Below the pieces are notes generated by a model, which searched no databases, was not told the DNA's origin, and worked only from the letters and a program-made list of their open reading frames with translations. Of a stretch of DNA of 64,000 nucleotides, positions 36,058 to 44,334 are shown piece by piece (within the stretch, counting starts at the first letter, position 1; every line of letters starts with the position of its first letter). The translations under genes were made by a program, and so were the position numbers. Origin of the DNA: Prevotella sp. E15-22 (GTDB lineage: Bacteria; Bacteroidota; Bacteroidia; Bacteroidales; Bacteroidaceae); NCBI RefSeq assembly GCF_023204875.1, contig NZ_CP096247.1, positions 1,798,001 to 1,862,000 on the forward strand, read 5' to 3'.

Positions 36058-37000
36058 CTCTTATTCTCTTTGCTGCTTCCAGACAGCGGCTGTTGTTTTG
36101 ATTAATCAGGTCTGCATAGAACAGTATGGCAGAACCTAACTCACTTAGTTTTCCCTCCCAGAATTTCTGATAGAAAATAATATCACCTTCTTTGTTAGGA
36201 ACCATGGCCTTCGTCTTCACTATTTCTCTGACAGGGAGCTCTGTGTAAATACAGAATTCTGCTGGTGTCATATAGCCATTCATCAGGTATGCTCCAGGAT
36301 CTCCTCCCCAAATCATGCCTTCTGGCAATGAAACTTTTTGCCACTCTTTATTTGATATAATCCACGAAGCTCGCCCTAATTGCAAAGCTGATCTTTGTGA
36401 TTTATTGAACAAATCCACCCAATCTTCCAACAGGCGTTCTCTATCCTTAATAAATTTGTTCTTGCCACTAGAAATAATATAGTCATTTGCCTCCAAGACA
36501 TCAATTACATGTTTGACAGTTCCATTAGATGAACCAGATTTTGATGCAAGATTTCTGATAGACGGAATCTGTTCGTCTTCCAAGGTCAGAATACTAAATA
36601 ATACTTTGAAACCCGATACCTTGAAATTCATTCCCTTTTCTTTGTCAGGAAGGGTTTTCTTATTCCCAGTTATGTGGATAAACAACCTATCTTTCACCTC
36701 GACAAAACAATTGCCACTTGTATCAAGGACGTTTATATCCTGCTCAACAAGTCGTTCCATTGCCGTGCTGCTAATATATTCAGCAACAAGCAGATTGGTG
36801 CCATTGCTTTTGCATTGGTTAATAATAGAGGGAATTTGTGAGCTCTTGACATATTGTTTGATTTCACATCTGAACTTTATTCCAGAAATATCAACAAAGC
36901 CATTGCTATCCCCATTGGGACACACCTCAATCCTTATGCGTTGACATTGATTTCTGAGATTCTCAACAGCACTCTCCAGTATTTGACGTTCTTTAATCAT
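36032..37000 (-). CDS. AbiEi-like antitoxin/transcriptional repressor
   Basis: This 322-residue protein is of the type IV toxin-antitoxin AbiEi family as I recognise it. An N-terminal part has the LLVAEYISSTAMERLVEQDINVLDTSGN pattern. A winged-helix region follows (IPSIRNLASKSGSSNGTVKHVIDVLEAN), then a C-terminal domain (WGGDPGAYLMNGYM). AbiEi neutralises AbiEii and represses its own promoter. A nested palindrome lies over the predicted transcription start 9-65 bases upstream, which supports autoregulation. The toxin gene overlaps the 3' end. Confidence 0.85.
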   Translation of the reverse strand: MIKERQILESAVENLRNQCQRIRIEVCPNGDSNGFVDISGIKFRCEIKQYVKSSQIPSIINQCKSNGTNLLVAEYISSTAMERLVEQDINVLDTSGNCFVEVKDRLFIHITGNKKTLPDKEKGMNFKVSGFKVLFSILTLEDEQIPSIRNLASKSGSSNGTVKHVIDVLEANDYIISSGKNKFIKDRERLLEDWVDLFNKSQRSALQLGRASWIISNKEWQKVSLPEGMIWGGDPGAYLMNGYMTPAEFCIYTELPVREIVKTKAMVPNKEGDIIFYQKFWEGKLSELGSAILFYADLINQNNSRCLEAAKRIRDERLTYTK

Positions 37001-37009
37001 ATGGCCAAG

Positions 37010-37064
37010 TGTTCAGTTTTAAACCATTGTTCAGTCCGGCTGAACATTATACTTTTGCTGAACA
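37010..37064. promoter_or_regulatory. Nested palindromic operator of the AbiE-like operon
   Basis: Four heptamers lie symmetrically about position 37037: TGTTCAG at 37010-37016 and 37028-37034, and CTGAACA at 37040-37046 and 37058-37064. The set lies just downstream of the -7 element (37070-37077) and over the expected transcription start of the minus-strand AbiEi gene. This is a typical position for a repressor operator. Confidence 0.8.
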
Positions 37065-37069
37065 CGCTG

Positions 37070-37077
37070 CAAATATA
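37070..37077 (-). promoter_or_regulatory. -7 promoter element of the AbiE-like operon
   Basis: The minus strand reads TATATTTG, 70 bases upstream of the AbiEi-like ATG and adjacent to the nested palindrome. Confidence 0.65.
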
Positions 37078-37181
37078 TAGTTTTTTCTTCAATTCAGCAA
37101 GTCTATTGCACAAAAAACATACTTTTTTATGCAATACAGCGTATAAAATGCATAAAATAGAGACTTTTCAGCCCTCAGACA

Positions 37182-37523
37182 TCAGCCTTCATCCTTCTCC
37201 TCAAGCACATAGTACGTGCTAATATCATTTACTATGCCAGATTTAATCCCACTCAAGTTCTTCACGATAAGTCTTTTCACACTCGGACTCAAAACCTTGA
37301 TGTCAATCACCTCACCAACTAAACCATTCGATTTCCTCTGAACCAGATCCCCAATCATCGCCTCTCTAATCACCCTATTATAATTGGAAATGTCGAAATC
37401 ATCGTTCTTCGATACTCTTTTCTTATATTTACGTTTAGGAGGGAATATCTCCTCCTTAACAGCCAGGTATAAATCCGGCCTTAGTTTCTTCAAATCCTCT
37501 AATGTTGCTATGCTAATATCCAT
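37182..37523 (-). CDS. Hypothetical protein, 113 aa
   Basis: A short basic protein (PPKRKYKKRVSKNDDFDIS) with a C-terminal beta-rich part (GDLVQRKSNGLVGEVIDIKVL, YYVLEE) that looks like a small SH3/KOW-like barrel. No family is recognised. It has its own -7 element TATCTTTG on the minus strand at 37545-37552. It sits between the AbiE pair and the NUDIX gene in the accessory island. Confidence 0.65.
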   Translation of the reverse strand: MDISIATLEDLKKLRPDLYLAVKEEIFPPKRKYKKRVSKNDDFDISNYNRVIREAMIGDLVQRKSNGLVGEVIDIKVLSPSVKRLIVKNLSGIKSGIVNDISTYYVLEEKDEG

Positions 37524-37544
37524 ACTTGTTTAATTTTTTGCCTG

Positions 37545-37552
37545 CAAAGATA
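37545..37552 (-). promoter_or_regulatory. -7 promoter element of the 113-aa protein
   Basis: The minus strand reads TATCTTTG, 21 bases upstream of the ATG at 37523. Confidence 0.6.
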
Positions 37553-37565
37553 CGAAATAATCCGC

Positions 37566-37943
37566 TTAGATCTTCCCCACCACTTCTCTGTCAGCCGGCA
37601 GCCAGTCCACGCTGTCCAGCTCGTCCATAGCCAGCCACTTCGCCGCCTCATGCTCCTTCAGCGTCAGCTGTCCACTCTCCACGTGGCACCAGAAGCAGTG
37701 CATGGTCAGGTAAAAGGCTGAATAATCCCATTCCACCGTCTGCACCAGCCTTTCCACCACGATCCGTGTTTCCAGCTCCTCCCAAATCTCGCGCTTCAGC
37801 GCCTCCTCAGGCGTCTCCCCAGGTTCCATCTTTCCCCCAGGAAACTCCCATCCGTCCTTATAGTCGCCATATCCACGCTGGGTGGCGAAGATGCGCCCCT
37901 CCCCATCATGAATAATCGCTGCAACAACCTCAATCCGTTTCAT
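37566..37943 (-). CDS. NUDIX hydrolase, MutT-like
   Basis: The protein is a small nucleotide-sanitising or (deoxy)nucleoside triphosphate pyrophosphohydrolase. The Nudix box is complete: GGKMEPGETPEEALKREIWEE with the REIWEELE core near residues 34-56. The WEFPGGK before it and the late WLPADREVV match the MutT/8-oxo-dGTP diphosphatase group. An ATG at 37943 gives 125 residues; a start at 37955 adds four. A -7 element lies at 38023-38030. Confidence 0.92.
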   Translation of the reverse strand: MKRIEVVAAIIHDGEGRIFATQRGYGDYKDGWEFPGGKMEPGETPEEALKREIWEELETRIVVERLVQTVEWDYSAFYLTMHCFWCHVESGQLTLKEHEAAKWLAMDELDSVDWLPADREVVGKI

Positions 37944-38022
37944 ATCCCTTTTCATATAACATCCGCCCTCAGACATCAGACATCAGACATCTCACATCCG
38001 CCATCAGCCTTCTTTTTTCCTG

Positions 38023-38030
38023 CAAAGTTA
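38023..38030 (-). promoter_or_regulatory. -7 promoter element of the NUDIX gene
   Basis: The minus strand reads TAACTTTG. The 70-base stretch to the gene holds CAGACAT simple repeats. Confidence 0.6.
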
Positions 38031-38050
38031 CGAAATAATTTGCTTAAAAG

Positions 38051-38081
38051 TTTGGTACTTCAAAAAAAAATCATAATTTTG
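38051..38081 (+). promoter_or_regulatory. Complete -33/-7 promoter of an orphan short transcription unit
   Basis: TTTG at 38051-38054 and TAATTTTG at 38074-38081 are separated by 19 bases, the ideal Bacteroidetes spacing. No gene follows in this direction before a terminator. Confidence 0.75.
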
Positions 38082-38087
38082 CACCCA

Positions 38088-38200
38088 AGAAACATTTGTG
38101 AGCGTTTTGCTAACATTTGATTTTTGGTTTCATTAAATTAAAAAAATTAATTATTAATACAAGAACTGGCACGTCGTGATGACGAGCCAGTTTTTGTTTT
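38088..38200 (+). ncRNA. Candidate small RNA of about 110 nt
   Basis: A complete promoter at 38051-38081 is followed by about 75 AT-rich bases and then a strong intrinsic terminator at 38164-38195. No open reading frame of meaningful size is present; the best is a 12-codon GTG start at 38099. The unit faces vsr, whose stop is at 38210. The hairpin has its T-run on the plus strand, so it ends the plus-strand transcript rather than vsr. The family and target are unknown. It could also be the remains of a lost gene. Confidence 0.55.
38164..38195 (+). terminator. Intrinsic terminator of the candidate small RNA
   Basis: Stem AACTGGC (38164-38170) with GCCAGTT (38186-38192), plus inner CGTC/GACG with a 5-base loop, followed by TTTTTGTTTT on the plus strand. 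Confidence 0.85.
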
Positions 38201-38209
38201 ATTCCTCCA

Positions 38210-38758
38210 TCAGACATCAGACCTCTCTTCTGCAGCTTTCAGCCCACTTCCTTCTTCCATCATCCATCTCACATTAGCCCTCGCACCATGGTCCTGCAGC
38301 CAAATATGGTTCAGCGTAAACGCGATGGCATCCAGCGTCTCTTCACGCTTCTGAGGCCTCAGCTCACACTCCCACACCGTGATGCAGTGCCATCCCATCT
38401 CAGCCAGCCTGCGCTGTTCCTCCCTGTCACGTTCCTTGTTCCTGCAGATCTTCGCCACCCAGAACTCACGGTTCGTCTTAGGAATCTTACAGCATTCAGA
38501 GTTCGCGATGCCCTCAGCCATCACACCTCTTCCATCAAACATCACCTTGTGTCCATGCCAGAAGCACCCATTTACAAAGATGCACGTGCGATATTTCCTC
38601 AGCACTAGGTCAGGATGCCCAGGCAGCCGCTTATGGTTCAGCCGATACCTGAATCCCCTACGCCACAACCCTTTGCGCACAATCATCTCAGGCTTCGTGT
38701 CCTTCGACCGAATCGCCGCCATGTTGGCATGTCGTTGTTGGGGAGAGAGTTTATCCAT
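38210..38758 (-). CDS. vsr: Very short patch repair endonuclease Vsr
   Basis: Vsr nicks at T:G mismatches that arise from deamination of 5-methylcytosine made by an associated methyltransferase. The start MDKLSPQQRHANMAAIRSKDTKPE, the LWRRGFRYRLN segment, GHPDLVLRKYRTCIFVNGCFWHGH and a final TVWECEL are all family hallmarks. The Asp and His active-site residues are present. The last 20 residues (MMEEGSGLKAAEERSDV) extend past the usual end and resemble the low-complexity insert in the DUF3987 protein, so a repeat seems to have been added. It is the last gene of the methyltransferase-McrBC operon. Confidence 0.93.
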   Translation of the reverse strand: MDKLSPQQRHANMAAIRSKDTKPEMIVRKGLWRRGFRYRLNHKRLPGHPDLVLRKYRTCIFVNGCFWHGHKVMFDGRGVMAEGIANSECCKIPKTNREFWVAKICRNKERDREEQRRLAEMGWHCITVWECELRPQKREETLDAIAFTLNHIWLQDHGARANVRWMMEEGSGLKAAEERSDV

Positions 38759-38820
38759 ATTATATTATCAAAAGAAAACGTCAGTAACTCGAAGCAATTC
38801 TTAATCTGTCGCTCTGTTAC

Positions 38821-41013
38821 TTATAAGTCATTTTTGCATCTTGCTAACTCAGAGAAAGGAACAGCTACTGCTCCTTTGTCATGACCAGCATTGTCTTTTC
38901 CATACTGATTCAGCAAGTTCTTTATTTTATTCTCATCGAAGCTCATCTTTGCAAAGTCGCCCTCTACAATTTGCTTTTCAATAAAGAATACCAGATAGAA
39001 ATCGTGACGAGGATTCTTGTAGCCATCATTAATCATGTCTTGCTTGTCCCATACACGAACGCTGTTGGGTTTCAGGGCGAACTTGTATATACCATCCTTA
39101 CCATAAAGTAACAAGAATCGCGCAGCACAAACACTTGACGACAAGTCTAGCGAGCCTCCATCTTTTCCAGAACGAACATTATAATGCTTCTTGTTGAGAA
39201 TCCACTTAAGTTGTTCTTCGCTCCTATAGTATCCAAGTAACACATAGTCGTCCACCATAAACTGCAAGTCTGTAGGTGGTGGCAATTGAGGCTCATTTCC
39301 CAAATTATAATTATCGTCAATGTCAAAATCAGCCCTTAGCATGTTTACTAGACTTGCCTGTTCAGCACTCAATGTATGTCTGCCATTAGGGGTGTGAAGC
39401 GCTAAAGTCAAAATACCTTTATCTTGGAATGGCGTGAACACTTTACCATTGAGCTGACGAAAATGCTGAGTCATATAGTCATCCAAGACTACGCCTCTTG
39501 AACGCATTGGGTAGAAACTGTACTCATCTTCCAACACCTTACGTATTTCCCTACGGAACTGTGCTCTCACCTCATCTTTCCATTCTGCTTTCTCTGCTTG
39601 TTTATTACGAGCATATAACGATATCACAAACAGGAAATTCACATTATAGCGTGAAAGCAGCATAGTATCACGGTCAAACAATCGATCCTTGAATTGGAAC
39701 TTGATTTCAGGATTTCTCTTGCCAGTTATCTTAGTGAGCGTTATCTCACGATGGTTATAACTGTAGTCGTCCTTTTCCATTGCTGCGCTGATGAAGAAGT
39801 TGGGAATGATATTATATCCCTCCGTCACATCATCCCTAAGTTTTATCTCTGGGTCAGGAGTATTTTCGTCCATCCACAAGTCAATGTTATACTGCACAAT
39901 ATTTCGTGCATAGGTGTATTGTTTATAGATAGACGTGTCACCCAGAGAACCACCTATTTTATAATACTTACTATCTCCAATATAGTAAGTTCGCTGTTCT
40001 TCATCAGCTTCTAACAGTCCTGGGTAGGTGTAGAGATGGTCTACCAGTTTTCCATCTTTCTGGTCCTTGAAGTCCTTTGGCAGATCATCTTTACTGTCGC
40101 CAATCAATTCATCTATAATGGCCTCAAATACCACATAGAAATTCTTTACGAGCAGGTACTCTTTCAGTTCGGCACTTGTGGTGATCTCAGTACGATGGGC
40201 AAAGAAAGCATAGCAGAGATTCCATAGCTCCAGCATCTTGTCTGAGAAATACTTATATTTGATTTGGCGTAAACGAACAACTCCTCTACCTTTCAGATAG
40301 CTTTCAAATTTTGAGCCTGTAATAAGCGGAAATCCAACGGTTATATCCACATGGAAGCCATATGTCTGACTAATATAATTGAGTATACTATAGTAGATAA
40401 CAAGTAGCTCCTCGTCAAAATTCACTTGACGCCTTTTATTCACAGGATTAATATATACAGGCTCATCATTTTGGATGATAGCAGCTGAGTGGTTGATCGT
40501 TCGCGTCCAATTGATTTTATTGAAACCTGAATGAAGGTTCTTAAGGATAAAAGTGATTAGCGACTGGTTATCCTTGTTGAACTGAATCAAAGAAAGCAGT
40601 ATGTCCAACAATGTGTTGGCACGTTTCTTCAAACCACGTCCCACCTGCGATATCTTGCGATGATATACGATGTCGCTATCTTTATGCAAACGCTGGTACA
40701 CATCTACAGCTCTATATATCCATACTGCAAACTCATAGAGGAATCTTCTTTCCTGGTCATTCAGTTTACAGGTATCCATATGGATGATATCGTCAGGAGC
40801 ATACTTTGAGAACACCTTCCCTTCCTCATTCATCAAAACCTTAGGTAGAATGAACACAGTATCGCCTTTGCCGCCATTCAGTTTGGGGTTGTAGAAATAG
40901 CCCACATAACTGAGCGACACTAGCCCTTCGACATTTTGCAAAGCATCTACGCCTTGCAGCACATCGCGCACCAATGCGGCATCATACTGACATTCCTCTA
41001 CAAGAATTTTCAT
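38821..41013 (-). CDS. mcrC: McrC/LlaJI-type restriction subunit (PD-(D/E)xK nuclease)
   Basis: This 730-residue protein is the nuclease partner of the McrB-like ATPase. A long N-terminal region recognises or couples to the motor. The nuclease core carries TYPGLLEADEEQRTYYIGDSKYYK near residues 330-352, where the D and DSK fit a PD-(D/E)xK site. The length and pairing resemble the LlaJI/McrC restriction family rather than short E. coli McrC. It overlaps the McrB-like gene by four bases. Recognition sequence unknown; it probably cleaves unmethylated sites protected by the linked methyltransferase. Confidence 0.82.
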   Translation of the reverse strand: MKILVEECQYDAALVRDVLQGVDALQNVEGLVSLSYVGYFYNPKLNGGKGDTVFILPKVLMNEEGKVFSKYAPDDIIHMDTCKLNDQERRFLYEFAVWIYRAVDVYQRLHKDSDIVYHRKISQVGRGLKKRANTLLDILLSLIQFNKDNQSLITFILKNLHSGFNKINWTRTINHSAAIIQNDEPVYINPVNKRRQVNFDEELLVIYYSILNYISQTYGFHVDITVGFPLITGSKFESYLKGRGVVRLRQIKYKYFSDKMLELWNLCYAFFAHRTEITTSAELKEYLLVKNFYVVFEAIIDELIGDSKDDLPKDFKDQKDGKLVDHLYTYPGLLEADEEQRTYYIGDSKYYKIGGSLGDTSIYKQYTYARNIVQYNIDLWMDENTPDPEIKLRDDVTEGYNIIPNFFISAAMEKDDYSYNHREITLTKITGKRNPEIKFQFKDRLFDRDTMLLSRYNVNFLFVISLYARNKQAEKAEWKDEVRAQFRREIRKVLEDEYSFYPMRSRGVVLDDYMTQHFRQLNGKVFTPFQDKGILTLALHTPNGRHTLSAEQASLVNMLRADFDIDDNYNLGNEPQLPPPTDLQFMVDDYVLLGYYRSEEQLKWILNKKHYNVRSGKDGGSLDLSSSVCAARFLLLYGKDGIYKFALKPNSVRVWDKQDMINDGYKNPRHDFYLVFFIEKQIVEGDFAKMSFDENKIKNLLNQYGKDNAGHDKGAVAVPFSELARCKNDL

Positions 41014-42869
41014 GCAAACAAATCTTGTGGTTTGTTAAGCTTTTCTAGTTTCAGATTAATCAGCACTTGTTCAGCCATTTGCTCATCCAACTCTTGCCCT
41101 TTCTTAAAGAAGTCTTTGAAAGCAATTGGTTCATTACTATTAGGCTTTCTGAATGCATTTTGGCTCTCGTAGTCATAGTCCTTGAACACATCAGTCCAAA
41201 GGTAGAAATAGACTTTGTTCACTAGCGTTTCTGCATCTATCTCAGTGCCTTTCGCCTTTGCAAAGAAATAACCTAATTGCTTGTCCTCACTATGCGTTAG
41301 ATCAAATACCTCTTTATTTATAGCTTCCAAGAATTGATACCAATCGTATTCATTTCCATTGACCTTTATCTTCCAACCCTTTTCAGCATTCTCAATGGGC
41401 AGATATTTCCAGTCCCAACGACGCTTGAAAGCAGAGTCAATTGGGAACAGGCTTTGGTCACTTGTATTCATCGTGGCCCAAATGTGAAGGTTGGAAGGGA
41501 GAACCAATTTCTTACCATCCTTTACACCTTCAGGAAAATCTGTACGTGTACTACTTTCTAATTCCTTTGCAATATAGTTGCCAAGGTCTGTATCTGCATC
41601 AATAGGATATTCAGAATTCCCATCATCACCACGATCCAACAATTGGAACAAATCACCAAATATCTGAGCGCAATTGCCACGATTGATTTCCTCGATTATA
41701 AGATATACATCTTCTGTTGTACTCCAAGCTTTAACATAAGCATTAGTAAAGGCCTGTGGAGTAAACATGTATATAATCTTACCGTCTTCTTCTTTGTTAA
41801 GATATTCCTGACCAATAGCGACTCCTTTTGAAACCTCAACACCATATGCCTCTGTAAACCCACAAGCAAGCAATATCTGCTTTATACAATTAGCATCGAG
41901 ATCTTTTAATGATCTCCAATACTTTGCTGCAAATTTATGGCAAGGATATGTTACCCCAGTATTCTTGATTTCTTTCAGTTTTACAGCCAATTCTTCTGCA
42001 GAATATATTCTGTCCTTAGACTTCATGCTTGGCTTATAGCAACCAACAAATGTCGAGTAATCGCTATCTGGGTGGAATGTAGTTCTCACCACAGCTCTAC
42101 CTTCCGTTTGCTCTTTTATCTCATGAGACTTTCCTGTTCCTGGTGCACCATAGAAGATTCGCTGAAGAGATTTAATACTGATTTCGTCACGATTATTATC
42201 TATCTCTTTTTCTCTATCTCCATAAAGTGAAAAATAATTAGATTGTAGAATTAGTACATAATCAGTAATTTCCAGTCCTGCATATAAAGTTTGAATAAAT
42301 GGGCCACGACTTATTTCCCCAGGTGCAGCAGCGAAGCCACCTTTCTTTGCATCTATATTATTCTTACTCGTATCAACATCACAGTCAGCTAATTCCATCT
42401 TTAACAATGATTCCGTATACAATGAATCCGAAAATTTTAAAGACTTGGGTTGTTTATTAAAACTGTTCGAAATGACATTCATAGGAATATTGAATTCTTT
42501 TGCGAACATAGCAATAATATCCTCGTTCGAAATATTATCAGCGAATGCTTTTCTACGATAAGCCCAAGCTATCACATCATAGATATTAGGAGAATAACTT
42601 CCTTGGTCATTGAAATAACGGTCCCATTGGTTTGAGAAAACGACATATAGAGTTCGGCCGCTTTCGTAGTATTTCTTTGTATCGGATAAATTGAAAATAT
42701 CTTCAAGGAAATTAGATACGATAGTCGTATCTACTTCATTTGGCACGGATGGTCGTATACTATTCTTACAGCCTTTCAACAATGCCAAATATCCCCATGA
42801 CTTGTTAGTCATACAATTTTGGAATCCTTCATAGGCATTCACCACAGTTTCAATTGAAAAGTACTTCAT
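41010..42869 (-). CDS. mcrB: McrB-like AAA+ NTPase restriction subunit
   Basis: This 619-residue protein is a motor for DNA translocation in a McrBC/LlaJI-like restriction system. Walker A is IFYGAPGTGKSHEIKE near residue 235 and Walker B with the McrB-specific sensor is LIIEEINRGNCAQIFGD. The McrB signature MNTSDQSLFPIDSAFKRRW follows. The N-terminal 230 residues form the likely target-recognition domain and are unlike known McrB DNA-binding domains by eye. The gene starts three bases after the methyltransferase stop and ends overlapping mcrC. Confidence 0.9.
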   Translation of the reverse strand: MKYFSIETVVNAYEGFQNCMTNKSWGYLALLKGCKNSIRPSVPNEVDTTIVSNFLEDIFNLSDTKKYYESGRTLYVVFSNQWDRYFNDQGSYSPNIYDVIAWAYRRKAFADNISNEDIIAMFAKEFNIPMNVISNSFNKQPKSLKFSDSLYTESLLKMELADCDVDTSKNNIDAKKGGFAAAPGEISRGPFIQTLYAGLEITDYVLILQSNYFSLYGDREKEIDNNRDEISIKSLQRIFYGAPGTGKSHEIKEQTEGRAVVRTTFHPDSDYSTFVGCYKPSMKSKDRIYSAEELAVKLKEIKNTGVTYPCHKFAAKYWRSLKDLDANCIKQILLACGFTEAYGVEVSKGVAIGQEYLNKEEDGKIIYMFTPQAFTNAYVKAWSTTEDVYLIIEEINRGNCAQIFGDLFQLLDRGDDGNSEYPIDADTDLGNYIAKELESSTRTDFPEGVKDGKKLVLPSNLHIWATMNTSDQSLFPIDSAFKRRWDWKYLPIENAEKGWKIKVNGNEYDWYQFLEAINKEVFDLTHSEDKQLGYFFAKAKGTEIDAETLVNKVYFYLWTDVFKDYDYESQNAFRKPNSNEPIAFKDFFKKGQELDEQMAEQVLINLKLEKLNKPQDLFA

Positions 42870-42871
42870 CG

Positions 42872-43900
42872 CTACTCGATTTTATTGTAAGTTTGAATCA
42901 TTTCCTTCATAATTAACTTGATGATCGGAACACTCACTGAATTTCCCAACTGATGATACGCTTGTGCATCAGAAACGGGAAATTTAAAATCATCAGGAAA
43001 TCCTTGTAGTCTTTGAGCTTCCAATACAGAGAGTTTTCTTCTAATATCCCACAGTTTAGGTGTCCTGTTGGCGATAATCGTTGAGGCATAGGTATCAAGA
43101 CATGAATAGAATGCTTCCTGAATTTGTGTTTTGGCCGCATCACCAACATGAAATCTCAATGACCCATCAGGCTTCTGAAAGGAGTATACACCATACTTAC
43201 CTTTTTTTGTATGAGGCGCATATTTGGAATTATCGTGCTTGACTCTATCGCCTGGTTTAGCAACAGAAAAATGATAATCGATTCTATCTAATTCGAACTG
43301 AGGGAGCTTTAACGATGGATTGTCATCATTTAAGTCGACAATGTCTCTTAAAACAGGATGTCCTCCGATAGGTTCTGGCCAAGAGAAATCAACGTCTTTA
43401 CGGAAAGCTACGCAATACCAACGTTCTCTTTTTTGTGGCAAGCCATAATCGAGAGAAGAAAGTATTTTCCAATGGGGGAAGTACCCCAATTCCTTTAACT
43501 TCTCAATAATGGTATTCAACGTCTTTCCATTCTCATGAGATTTCAAACCCTTCACATTCTCCAAGAACACCATTGGTGGTTTATGGTACTCAAGAATCCT
43601 GCAAATATCAAAGAACAATGTTCCTCTTATCTCATCATTGAATCCAAGTTTTTCGCCAGCATAACTGAATGGTTGACAGGGAAATCCCGCAGCGAGAATT
43701 TCGAATGAAGGAATGTCTTTTGCTTCTATTTTTTTAATATCACCTTCTGGAATTTCGCCAAAATTAGCTTGATAGGTTAATTGTGCAAACTTATCATTAT
43801 CGGAAGAGAAAACACACTCTACATTATTATCTTCCATAGCAAGTCGAAAACCGCCAATACCACAGAACAAATCTATTCCTTTATATTTTTTCTTTGACAT
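42872..43900 (-). CDS. dcm: DNA (cytosine-5-)-methyltransferase
   Basis: This enzyme protects host DNA by 5-methylcytosine modification. Motif I is DLFCGIGGFRLAM, motif IV AAGFPCQPFSYAG with the catalytic Cys, motif VI FLENVKGL, motif VIII QKRERWYCVAF, then RLQGFPDDF and motif X HQLGNSVSVPII. The ATG at 43900 gives 342 residues. A longer in-frame reading to 44017 runs through a structured leader and is rejected. Only one methyltransferase is present, unlike LlaJI with two, which suggests a symmetric target. The presence of vsr fits a methylated C that mutates by deamination. Confidence 0.95.
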   Translation of the reverse strand: MSKKKYKGIDLFCGIGGFRLAMEDNNVECVFSSDNDKFAQLTYQANFGEIPEGDIKKIEAKDIPSFEILAAGFPCQPFSYAGEKLGFNDEIRGTLFFDICRILEYHKPPMVFLENVKGLKSHENGKTLNTIIEKLKELGYFPHWKILSSLDYGLPQKRERWYCVAFRKDVDFSWPEPIGGHPVLRDIVDLNDDNPSLKLPQFELDRIDYHFSVAKPGDRVKHDNSKYAPHTKKGKYGVYSFQKPDGSLRFHVGDAAKTQIQEAFYSCLDTYASTIIANRTPKLWDIRRKLSVLEAQRLQGFPDDFKFPVSDAQAYHQLGNSVSVPIIKLIMKEMIQTYNKIE

Positions 43901-44334
43901 GAAAAACCCTCTCTTCGTTTTCGAAAAAAGGGCGTGGAAGAAAGATGCGTTTAACCAAGGCTTACGACGGCCCCACATCAGACAACAATCTAACTGTCCA
44001 CGCCCGTATGAGCGCAAACATCCAATTGCTTGTCCAACTGATGTGTTCCTTTTGTCGTAATTCTGGTTAATCAGTCAAAACAAGGATGTCAAAGACTCTA
44101 TATTATTCCTTTATTGTTATTTGTCTTTCGTTGTCCGCAAGCACCCATTACGAACGTTTAATTATTACTATCTAACTACAAAAAGAAAACGTGAGTGCTT
44201 ACTCCTCCTGTTCGACTATCACGGCTATCAAGGCTTCAGAAAAGGTTTAGTAACGTATTCTAATTGCAGTGCTTTCATAATGGCTCAGCACATCTCAACG
44301 CACATCACAGCCACTATATTTAGATTGCAGCTAC
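43901..44334 (-). ncRNA. Long structured leader upstream of the methyltransferase (candidate cis-regulatory RNA)
   Basis: There is no gene in this stretch. A -7 element (TATCTTTG on the minus strand, 44335-44342) would give a leader of about 430 nt. Between 43951 and 44070 five nested arms form a 120-nt rod: TTAACCA/TGGTTAA, TTACGAC/GTCGTAA, CACATCAG/CTGATGTG, GACAACAAT/ATTGCTTGTC and CGCCC-GTAT-GAGCG. An alternative hairpin pairs GGGCGTGGA (43930-43938) with TCCACGCCC (43997-44005) and ends in a minus-strand T6, using bases of the rod tip. Another stem lies at 44137-44202. It looks like an attenuator or ncRNA; the family is unknown. Confidence 0.5.
43924..44005 (-). terminator. Attenuator-like hairpin before the methyltransferase
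   Basis: A 9-bp perfect stem (43930-43938 with 43997-44005) is followed on the minus strand by TTTTTT at 43924-43929, just 24 bases before the ATG. The loop is long (58 nt) and overlaps the rod structure, so the two folds exclude each other. Confidence 0.5.

Noticed and set aside
43901..44017. 39-residue N-terminal extension of the methyltransferase
   Set aside because: The codons lie inside the structured leader and the family start MSKKKYKGIDLFCG fits the ATG at 43900.
43951..44070. 6S RNA or retron msr/msd
   Set aside because: The rod shape is suggestive, but no reverse transcriptase gene is present, and the sequence lacks any 6S hallmark I can recognise.
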